Shown piece by piece: positions 57,135-64,000 of a DNA stretch of 64,000 bases. The DNA is taken from positions 1,178,001-1,242,000 of the forward strand of contig NZ_CM004509.1 in assembly GCF_001693435.1 (NCBI RefSeq), written 5' to 3'. The stretch is from Gilliamella sp. wkB7 (GTDB taxonomy: Bacteria; Pseudomonadota; Gammaproteobacteria; Enterobacterales; Orbaceae). Position numbers and translations under genes: made by a program. The notes under the pieces are model-generated. The model saw only the letters and a list, made by a program, of their open reading frames with translations, was not told the origin of the DNA and did no database searches. The stretch's first letter is position 1; each line of letters begins with the position of its first letter.

Positions 57135-59780
57135 ATGAACAGTGAATATTCCTCTATGCGAAGCAACGTCAATATGCTAGGTACTTTACTAGGTGATGCA
57201 ATTAAACGGGCAGCAGGCAATGATACTTTTGATTTAGTTGAACAAATCAGACAATTATCAAAATCAGCTCAACAAGGTAATAAGCAAGCTCATAATAAAT
57301 TACTTAAATTAATTGAAAATCTTAACGATGAAGATTTATTACATGTGGCTCGTGCATTTAATCAGTTCTTGAATTTAGTTAACACCGCGGCAGAATATTA
57401 TGGAATATCCCCACATGGTGAAGCATCAAGCAGTCCCAAAAAAATGACAGAACTGTTTAGTACGTTAAAAAATCTTAACTTCTCAAATCAGACGATTACT
57501 CAAGCCATTAATGACCTTTCGATTGAACTTGTGTTAACTGCCCACCCTACAGAGATCAATCGTCGAACCATGATAAATACTTATACTGCGATTAATAACT
57601 GTTTATCGCAACTTGATCATGACGATTTAGCTGATTATGAAATAGAGCGAATTATGCGCCGTTTAAAACAGTTAGTTTGTCAAGCATGGTACACCGATGA
57701 GATTCGTAAAAAAAGACCAACACCACTTGATGAAGCTAAATGGGGCTTTTCGGTTATTGAAGATAGTCTTTGGGAAGGTGTACCGCTTTTCTTGCGTGAA
57801 TTTAATGATCAGTTAGTCGATGCTTTTAATGAACAATTATCTGTTGAGCACGTTCCAATTAAATTTACTTCGTGGATGGGTGGTGATCGCGATGGCAACC
57901 CTAATGTAACAGCAAAAGTGACTGAAAAAGTCATGTTGCAAGCCAGATTAAAAGCAATTGAGCTTTTTTTAGCAGACATTCAAATTCTGGTTCGTGAATT
58001 ATCCATGACTGAGTGCAGTCAATCTGTCATCAATCTATTAGATGAAAATAATAAAACAGCAACTGAACCTTATCGCGCGGTAATGAAACAATTGCGCGCA
58101 CGTTTAGTAAAAACCCACAGTTTTATAGTATCATTATTAAATAACGAACAAGTATTACCTCCAGCGGATATTTTAATTAAAAACGAACAATTGTGGATGC
58201 CACTCTATACGTGTTATGAATCATTAATCGAAAATGGCATGTCAACGATTGCACACGGACCATTGCTTGATACTTTACGACGTATAAAAAGTTTCGGTCT
58301 GCAACTGGTTAGATTAGACATTCGTCAAGATAGTTCAGTGCACACTGAAGCACTGGATGCATTAACCAAAGAACTTAACTTAGGCAGTTATGCAGAGTGG
58401 TCAGAAGAAGAAAAACAAGCTTTTTTGTTAACTGAACTTCAATCAAATCGTCCACTGTTACCTTACCATTGGCAACCAAATGAAATGGTTCAAGAAGTTT
58501 TGGATACCTGTCGAGTTATAAAAAAAGCAGGTGAAGAGTCCATTGCTTCATATGTGATCTCAATGGCCAAAGCGCCTTCAGATATCTTGGCTGTTTACTT
58601 ACTATTAAAAATAGTTGACTGTCAAAAAGTGATTCCTGTAGCACCATTATTTGAAACCTTAGACGATTTAAATAATGCCAAGACAGTTATGCAAAAACTG
58701 CTTGATATTCCATGGTATCGCGAAAAAATTAATGGTAAGCAGATGGTCATGATCGGCTATTCTGATTCAGCTAAAGACGCTGGAACGCTTGCTGCATCAT
58801 GGGCTCAGTATCGTTCACAAGAAGAGTTAGTTAAATTATTCGAAAAATATAATATTAATTTAGTTTTATTTCATGGCCGTGGTGGTTCAATTGGTCGTGG
58901 GGGTGCCCCTGCACATGCTGCATTATTGTCACAACCCCCAGGATCATTAAAAGGAGGACTTCGAGTCACCGAACAAGGTGAAATGATTCGTTTTAAACTC
59001 GGTTTACCCGAAGTGGCTCTCAGTAGTTTGATGTTATACGCATCAGCCATTTTGCAAGCAAATTTATTACCACCACCTGAACCTAAACAGGACTGGCGAG
59101 ATATTATGGACGAAATGTCTGATATCTCTTGTCGTTGTTATCGTAGTTACATTCGTGAACGTTCTGAATTTGTTGATTATTTTAGAGCAGTAACCCCAGA
59201 AACTGAATTGGGTAGATTACCACTCGGTTCTCGTCCACAAAAAAGACGAACAGGTGGCGGTATTGAAAGTTTAAGAGCCATTCCATGGATTTTTGCTTGG
59301 ACACAAAATCGTTTGATGGTTCCCTCTTGGCTTGGTGCAGGAACAGCACTTAAACAAATTATCGAAGAAGGTAACAAAAATCTACTTAAAGACATGTATC
59401 ATAATTGGCCTTTCTTTAATGCACGTTTAGGTATGCTCGAAATGGTGTATGCTAAAGCAGCACCAAATATCCATGAATATTATGAGCAAAGACTTGTCGA
59501 TCCAGCCTTGTGGCCGTTGGGAGAAGAATTAAGAAATCTTTTAACTCAAGATATCAACACGGTACTTACTATCACCGATGATATCAGTTTGATGGCTGAT
59601 CTACCATGGATTGCAGAATCTGTTGCATTACGTAATACCTACATTGAGCCACTAAATTTATTACAGGCTGAATTATTAAGTCGTTCCCGTAATCGAAATG
59701 AGGATGAAAATAGTAACGTTGAACAAGGATTAATGATCACCATTTCTGGTATCGCTGCAGGTATGCGTAACTCGGGATAG
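57135..59780 (+). CDS. ppc: phosphoenolpyruvate carboxylase
   Basis: Carboxylates PEP to oxaloacetate, an anaplerotic step that also feeds fermentative succinate formation. 881 residues (E. coli 883). Active-site motifs [38 protein letters not shown] and the C-terminal [10 protein letters not shown] are intact. Monocistronic, with a terminator after the stop. Confidence 0.98.
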   Translation: MNSEYSSMRSNVNMLGTLLGDAIKRAAGNDTFDLVEQIRQLSKSAQQGNKQAHNKLLKLIENLNDEDLLHVARAFNQFLNLVNTAAEYYGISPHGEASSSPKKMTELFSTLKNLNFSNQTITQAINDLSIELVLTAHPTEINRRTMINTYTAINNCLSQLDHDDLADYEIERIMRRLKQLVCQAWYTDEIRKKRPTPLDEAKWGFSVIEDSLWEGVPLFLREFNDQLVDAFNEQLSVEHVPIKFTSWMGGDRDGNPNVTAKVTEKVMLQARLKAIELFLADIQILVRELSMTECSQSVINLLDENNKTATEPYRAVMKQLRARLVKTHSFIVSLLNNEQVLPPADILIKNEQLWMPLYTCYESLIENGMSTIAHGPLLDTLRRIKSFGLQLVRLDIRQDSSVHTEALDALTKELNLGSYAEWSEEEKQAFLLTELQSNRPLLPYHWQPNEMVQEVLDTCRVIKKAGEESIASYVISMAKAPSDILAVYLLLKIVDCQKVIPVAPLFETLDDLNNAKTVMQKLLDIPWYREKINGKQMVMIGYSDSAKDAGTLAASWAQYRSQEELVKLFEKYNINLVLFHGRGGSIGRGGAPAHAALLSQPPGSLKGGLRVTEQGEMIRFKLGLPEVALSSLMLYASAILQANLLPPPEPKQDWRDIMDEMSDISCRCYRSYIRERSEFVDYFRAVTPETELGRLPLGSRPQKRRTGGGIESLRAIPWIFAWTQNRLMVPSWLGAGTALKQIIEEGNKNLLKDMYHNWPFFNARLGMLEMVYAKAAPNIHEYYEQRLVDPALWPLGEELRNLLTQDINTVLTITDDISLMADLPWIAESVALRNTYIEPLNLLQAELLSRSRNRNEDENSNVEQGLMITISGIAAGMRNSG

Positions 59781-59797
59781 TTGAAAACAGCAAAAAA

Positions 59798-59823
59798 ATA
59801 AAAAGAGCAATTGCTCTTTTTAT
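59798..59823. terminator. bidirectional terminator ppc / Sel1 gene
   Basis: A perfect 26-bp palindrome, ATAAAAAGAGCAA followed by TTGCTCTTTTTAT, between convergent genes. Confidence 0.88.
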
Positions 59824-60878
59824 TTTTCTAATAATTCATCTAAATAAGCTTTAGCATCTTGGTCTCCTTGCTCACTCGCTTTAGTAAACCAATATATTGC
59901 TTTATTAATATTTTTTTCTATTCCTTCCCCATCTAAATATTTAATAGCGAGATTATATTGAGCATCAACACTACCCTGTTCAGCCGCTTTGATATACCAT
60001 TCAATGGCTTTTGCAATATCTTTTGAAACGCCTCCACCTACATCATACATAACCCCAATATTATATTGAGCATCAGCATTACCGGCTTCCGCAGCTTTAG
60101 TAAACCAATTTGCTGCCTGTACATTATCAGGTTTAGTACCCGTGCCCGTTGCGTACATGATACCTAAATTATACATGGCAAGCACATGACCTTGTGTAGC
60201 TGCTTGAGTATAAAAATAGATAGCCGCGACATAATCTTTAGTCAACCCATCACCATGCTCTGACATCAATCCCAAATAGTATTGGGCTTCTGGATTACTT
60301 TCTGTCGCTGCTTTACTGAACCAATCTGCAGCCAGCATACGATCTTGTTGGACACCATCACCAAAAAAATACATAATGCCTAGGTTTAGATAAGCATCTA
60401 AAACACCTTGATTACCCGCTTCAACAAAGTAGTTAACCGCACTTGATGGATTTTTGTCGGTGCCCTCACCATTTTTATACATTAAGCCTAAATTATATTT
60501 GGCTAATGCATAATCTTGATCTGCAGCAAGTTTGTAATATTTGAACGCTTCATATGGATCAGCAATGGTCCCCAAACCGTTTTGATACATATAGGCCAAA
60601 TTATTTTGTGCTTTCGCTAAACCTTGCTCTGCGGCTTTTTTATACCAGAATAGTGCTCTGATATCGCTAATTTCAACACCTAATCCTTGTTTATAAATAG
60701 TACCCAGAGAATATTGTGCCTCAGCATTCCCGTTTTCAGCAGATACACGCAAAGAAGGAATCAATGCCCCAGGTTCGGCAACTTGTAGATCCGTATCTGA
60801 TTGCACTTTAGTTTCATTTGCCAAAGCACCATAAGAGATGGATAAAACTAGTACTAATAAGATTTGAAATTTTTTCAT
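59820..60878 (-). CDS. secreted Sel1-repeat (TPR-like) protein
   Basis: 352 residues with signal peptide (about 1-20, cleavage after YGALA). The mature part is eight Sel1-type repeats of 36 residues (pattern AQYxLGxxYxxGxGVxxDxxxAxxWxxKAAEQG), ending LDELLEK. Such periplasmic repeat proteins act as scaffolds or in protein-protein contacts; the partner is unknown. Confidence 0.9.
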   Translation of the reverse strand: MKKFQILLVLVLSISYGALANETKVQSDTDLQVAEPGALIPSLRVSAENGNAEAQYSLGTIYKQGLGVEISDIRALFWYKKAAEQGLAKAQNNLAYMYQNGLGTIADPYEAFKYYKLAADQDYALAKYNLGLMYKNGEGTDKNPSSAVNYFVEAGNQGVLDAYLNLGIMYFFGDGVQQDRMLAADWFSKAATESNPEAQYYLGLMSEHGDGLTKDYVAAIYFYTQAATQGHVLAMYNLGIMYATGTGTKPDNVQAANWFTKAAEAGNADAQYNIGVMYDVGGGVSKDIAKAIEWYIKAAEQGSVDAQYNLAIKYLDGEGIEKNINKAIYWFTKASEQGDQDAKAYLDELLEK

Positions 60879-61011
60879 AAATTTTTTATTACCATGTCAT
60901 GGTCGATAATTATACATAACCATCTAAAAAAAAATAGTTTTTATTTTATTGATTCATTTATCTACAGTACCTAATTTTAACTATAATTATTTTTCACTTG
61001 CAATATTTAAT

Positions 61012-62478
61012 TCATGATATTCCAAGTTTGTCCCAAATTTCATCAATATGGGCAACAATTTTGGGTTCTTTTTTTATTATTTTCCCCCATTCTCGACTGG
61101 TTTCACCTTCCCATTTATTGGTTGCATCTAACCCCATTTTAGAACCCAACCCAGAAATAGGTGAAGCAAAATCTAAATAATCAATCGGAGTATTGTCGAT
61201 AAAAGTCGTATCACGATGTGGATCCATACGTGTTGAAATTGCCCACATGACATCTTTCCAGTCTCGAGCATTAATATCATCATCACAAACAATCACAAAT
61301 TTAGTGTACATAAATTGACGTAAATAAGACCATACACCCATCATTACACGCTTGGCATGCCCAGGATATTGCTTTCTTATAGTAACAATAGCAATACGAT
61401 ATGAGCATCCCTCCGGTGGTAAATAGAAATCCACAATTTCAGGAAATTGTTTTTGCAAAATTGGAATAAACACTTCATTTAATGCAAGTCCCATAACTGC
61501 AGGTTCATCAGGTGGTCGCCCAGTATAAGTTGAATGATAAATAGCATCTTTACGATGTGTTATATGGGTTACAGTAAAGACTGGAAATTGTTCAATTTCA
61601 TTATAATAACCAGTATGATCGCCATAAGGCCCCTCCTGTGCTAACTCATTAGGGTCAATGTAACCTTCAAGAATAATTTCAGCCGTTGCTGGTACATCCA
61701 AATCGTTGGATAATGATTTAATTACTTCTGTTCGTTTCCCCCGTAACAGTCCTGCAAAAGCATATTCAGGTAAAGTATCGGGTACGGGTGTGACCGCAGC
61801 TAAAATGGTCGCAGGATCAGCGCCAATTGCAACGCTAACTGGAAATTTTTCGTTAGGATGTGCTTGTTGCCACTCAGCAAAATCCAGCGCACCACCACGA
61901 TGTGATAACCAGCGCATAATTAATTTATTATTACCTAAGAGCTGTAAGCGATAAATACCGATATTTTGTCGATCTTTATAAGGACCTTTGGTAATAGTCA
62001 ATCCCCAAGATAATAAAGGTGCAACATCCTCGGGCCAACAGTGCATAATGGGCAAACGGGTTAAATCAACTTCATCATTTTCAAAGACCATCTCTTGACA
62101 GGATGCTGAAGATCGTTGTTTAACTGGCATATTTAAAATTTGTTTATATTTAGGTAATACATTAAAAAATTGGCGAATGCCTTTAGGTGGATCGGGCTCG
62201 CGTAAAAACGCTAACAATTCCCCAATTTCACGCAAAGCCGAAGTGTCTTCGCGTCCCATTCCCATAGCCACGCGTTTAGCCGTACCGAATAAATTACACA
62301 AGACTGGCATATCATAACCAATCGGATTTTCAAACAATAAGGCTGGTCCTTCATTACGTAATACCCGATCGGCAATTTCTGTCATTTCAAGATAAGGATT
62401 AACAGGATAAGTAATTCTTTTTAATTCGCCTTGTTGTTCAAGATAATCTAAAAATTCACGAAAATCAGAAAAGTTCAT
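61012..62478 (-). CDS. ubiD: 4-hydroxy-3-polyprenylbenzoate decarboxylase UbiD
   Basis: Prenylated-FMN-dependent decarboxylase of ubiquinone synthesis. 488 residues (E. coli 497), with motifs [23 protein letters not shown] and [14 protein letters not shown], including the catalytic Glu-Arg-Glu region. Needs UbiX, which is not in the window. Monocistronic here. Confidence 0.96.
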   Translation of the reverse strand: MNFSDFREFLDYLEQQGELKRITYPVNPYLEMTEIADRVLRNEGPALLFENPIGYDMPVLCNLFGTAKRVAMGMGREDTSALREIGELLAFLREPDPPKGIRQFFNVLPKYKQILNMPVKQRSSASCQEMVFENDEVDLTRLPIMHCWPEDVAPLLSWGLTITKGPYKDRQNIGIYRLQLLGNNKLIMRWLSHRGGALDFAEWQQAHPNEKFPVSVAIGADPATILAAVTPVPDTLPEYAFAGLLRGKRTEVIKSLSNDLDVPATAEIILEGYIDPNELAQEGPYGDHTGYYNEIEQFPVFTVTHITHRKDAIYHSTYTGRPPDEPAVMGLALNEVFIPILQKQFPEIVDFYLPPEGCSYRIAIVTIRKQYPGHAKRVMMGVWSYLRQFMYTKFVIVCDDDINARDWKDVMWAISTRMDPHRDTTFIDNTPIDYLDFASPISGLGSKMGLDATNKWEGETSREWGKIIKKEPKIVAHIDEIWDKLGIS

Positions 62479-62569
62479 TTATTATCACTCTCTATTACTT
62501 ATTAATCTTTTATAGATCATATGTAAAGGTACCTTTTAATCCTTAAAGTGGTTATCTCTTTAATCGTAA

Positions 62570-62986
62570 TTAGTCTTCATCAAAATTTTCACTGTAAATG
62601 GGTGTTTGTTTATTTTGATTACACTCTACAATTTTAGGTAGTAAAGCTTCAAATTGGTTTTTATCAATTTCGATAAATGTGTCGGGTTCAACTTGGTAAA
62701 ATAGATATTGTTGAGTCTGATCATCAAATTGGAAAGAAGCTAACCAATAATTACGATCATCACTATTTTCATTAGCAAATATTTTGATAATACTACTTTC
62801 TCGCTTTTCCGGTTGGTTATGTAATTTATAATCAATTATTTTTTCAGCAATTTGAGAATCATATTCATCAAAAATAATATAATCACTTTCATTTGTTTTA
62901 CATTTTTCAATATTGATTTCGGCATAACTGCACGTTATCGAAAAAAGTAAACAAAAAAATACAATGATATACTGGCTTAATTTCAT
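62570..62986 (-). CDS. small secreted hypothetical protein
   Basis: 138 residues with a clear signal peptide (MKLSQYIIVFFCLLFSITCSYA). The mature part is acidic and ends FDED; two cysteines (CKTN near residue 29 and VECN near 123) could form a disulfide. No family recognised. It is 10 bp downstream of nudB, so probably co-transcribed. Confidence 0.7.
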   Translation of the reverse strand: MKLSQYIIVFFCLLFSITCSYAEINIEKCKTNESDYIIFDEYDSQIAEKIIDYKLHNQPEKRESSIIKIFANENSDDRNYWLASFQFDDQTQQYLFYQVEPDTFIEIDKNQFEALLPKIVECNQNKQTPIYSENFDED

Positions 62987-62996
62987 TTTTTACCTC

Positions 62997-63449
62997 TTAA
63001 CTCAATTTAAGAAAGTTGTTAATTTTACTTATAGCCTGACTATTATTAGGCGAAACAGTTAGGTCAGCTGCATCTCCCATAGTTAGCCATTGATAAGCTA
63101 AGTGCTCGGTTAGAACTGGAATTACTTCTTTAGCAAGAGGCAAATAAAACCAATGTTCTTTATTTATTTTAACTTCTGGCGAATATCTATGTCGAAACTG
63201 TGGGAAAATCTCAAATTCAACCGTATAGTTAGCATCAATTAGTTCAAGATTTTCCTTTATAATATCAATGCCTGTTTCTTCTAAAACTTCACGAATTGCT
63301 GTTTGACGTGGCAATTCATCTGTCTCCATGCTACCTGTTACTGATTGCCAAAATAATGGATCATCTTTGCGTTGTAACATAAGGTAACGATTGGTTGTCT
63401 GGCAGTAAATCACCACCAGAACCGACTCAGGTTTTTTATATTCTCGCAT
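62997..63449 (-). CDS. nudB: dihydroneopterin triphosphate diphosphatase NudB
   Basis: Nudix hydrolase of folate synthesis, 150 residues. Nudix box GSMETDELPRQTAIREVLEETG fits G-x5-E-x7-REVLEE-x-G. Starts YKKPESVLVVIY like E. coli NudB, and lies 10 bp after aspS as in enterics. Confidence 0.92.
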   Translation of the reverse strand: MREYKKPESVLVVIYCQTTNRYLMLQRKDDPLFWQSVTGSMETDELPRQTAIREVLEETGIDIIKENLELIDANYTVEFEIFPQFRHRYSPEVKINKEHWFYLPLAKEVIPVLTEHLAYQWLTMGDAADLTVSPNNSQAISKINNFLKLS

Positions 63450-63459
63450 CTAAATATTG

Positions 63460-64000
63460 TTATTTTTTAGCGACTTCAATACCAAGTTCCATTAATGCAG
63501 CAGAATTTGCTGGACTTGGTGCATCAGTAAGTAAACACGTTGCCGCTGTTGTTTTAGGAAATGCAATTACATCGCGAATATTATCTGTTCCTGAGAGCAA
63601 CATACTTAATCTATCTAATCCAAAAGCTAAACCTGCATGAGGCGGCGTACCATATTTTAATGCATCGAGTAAGAAGCCAAATTTTTCACGTTGATCTTGT
63701 TCACCAATTCCTAATATTGAAAATACCGCTTGTTGCATTTCACTACGATGAATACGTACTGATCCCCCACCAACTTCATAACCATTGATCACCATATCAT
63801 AAGCATTTGCTACTGCATTTTGAGGATTGTTAATTAACTCTTCAGGTGTGTAATCTTTTGGTGAAGTAAACGGATGATGCATAGCACTTAAACCTTCATC
63901 GGTTTCTTCAAACATTGGAAAATCAACAACCCAAAGTACCGCCCATTTGTTTTCATCGGTTAGGCATAAATCCTTGCCAACTTTCAAACGTAATGCACCT
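63460..64000 (-). CDS. aspS: aspartyl-tRNA synthetase, C-terminal part (cut by window edge)
   Basis: Only the last 180 or so residues are in the window; the frame is open to base 64000 and the start lies outside. Class II motif 3 is seen in [13 protein letters not shown], with the bacterial AspS context [16 protein letters not shown] upstream. Charges tRNA-Asp. Confidence 0.95.
   Translation of the reverse strand, partial: GALRLKVGKDLCLTDENKWAVLWVVDFPMFEETDEGLSAMHHPFTSPKDYTPEELINNPQNAVANAYDMVINGYEVGGGSVRIHRSEMQQAVFSILGIGEQDQREKFGFLLDALKYGTPPHAGLAFGLDRLSMLLSGTDNIRDVIAFPKTTAATCLLTDAPSPANSAALMELGIEVAKK

Overview
The window is an AT-rich chromosome segment from a gammaproteobacterium. Its housekeeping genes and gene order (accD-folC-dedD-cvpA-purF, yajC-secD-secF, yejABEF, nudB next to aspS) are Enterobacterales/Pasteurellales-like. 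The strong A/T bias, divergence from E. coli and gene content make an Orbaceae (Gilliamella/Frischella-type insect-gut symbiont) the best guess; this is inference, since no rRNA or marker search was possible.

Layout. (1) 0.1-12.5 kb is core genome: purF-cvpA-dedD-folC-accD, yeeX, yciH-pyrF, an operon of one MBOAT acyltransferase and two SGNH proteins (predicted cell-envelope O-acetyl metabolism), then holB-tmk. (2) 12.8-30.9 kb is a type I-E CRISPR-Cas locus: an 11-repeat array, cas2-cas1-cas6e-cas5e-cas7e-cse2-cas8e on the minus strand, and cas3 about 9 kb away on the plus strand. Between cas8e and cas3 lie an orphan frdC-frdD-like pair, a secreted hypothetical protein and the yejABEF peptide transporter. 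A decayed two-repeat CRISPR remnant sits at 32.3 kb. (3) 32.7-33.9 kb holds a small cluster (Cdd1-like, ClbS/DfsB-like, PchB/chorismate-mutase-like). (4) 34.3-46.95 kb is a P4-satellite-like integrative element inserted in the 3' end of tRNA-Ala(GGC). It has a tyrosine integrase, AlpA, Rha, Ash/Icd-like ORFs, an alpha-type primase-helicase, iteron-like repeats near both ends, and cargo: a PAAR-DUF4225 T6SS-type effector followed by two near-duplicate small membrane proteins (candidate immunity genes), plus two phage-baseplate-like genes. Its ends carry 147/148-bp direct repeats. (5) 47.1-50.4 kb is secF-secD-yajC. (6) 50.6-56.8 kb is nuoN-M-L-K-J without nuoA-I. (7) 57.1-64 kb is ppc, a Sel1-repeat protein, ubiD, a small secreted protein, nudB and the 3' part of aspS.

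Most notable: the nuoJKLMN cluster stands alone. NuoK has lost both membrane glutamates essential in E. coli (E36 to M, E72 to Q), NuoM and NuoL have lost several pump residues, and NuoN carries a roughly 175-residue Thr/Asn/Ser-rich insert built on a 60-bp tandem repeat. Yet all five frames are open, which suggests a maintained complex-I-derived membrane complex that is no longer coupled to NADH oxidation. Second is the satellite-borne PAAR effector with its duplicated candidate immunity gene; third, the divergent frdCD pair without frdAB.

Gene-family calls rest on recognised motifs and on E. coli sequences recalled from memory; no database search was run.
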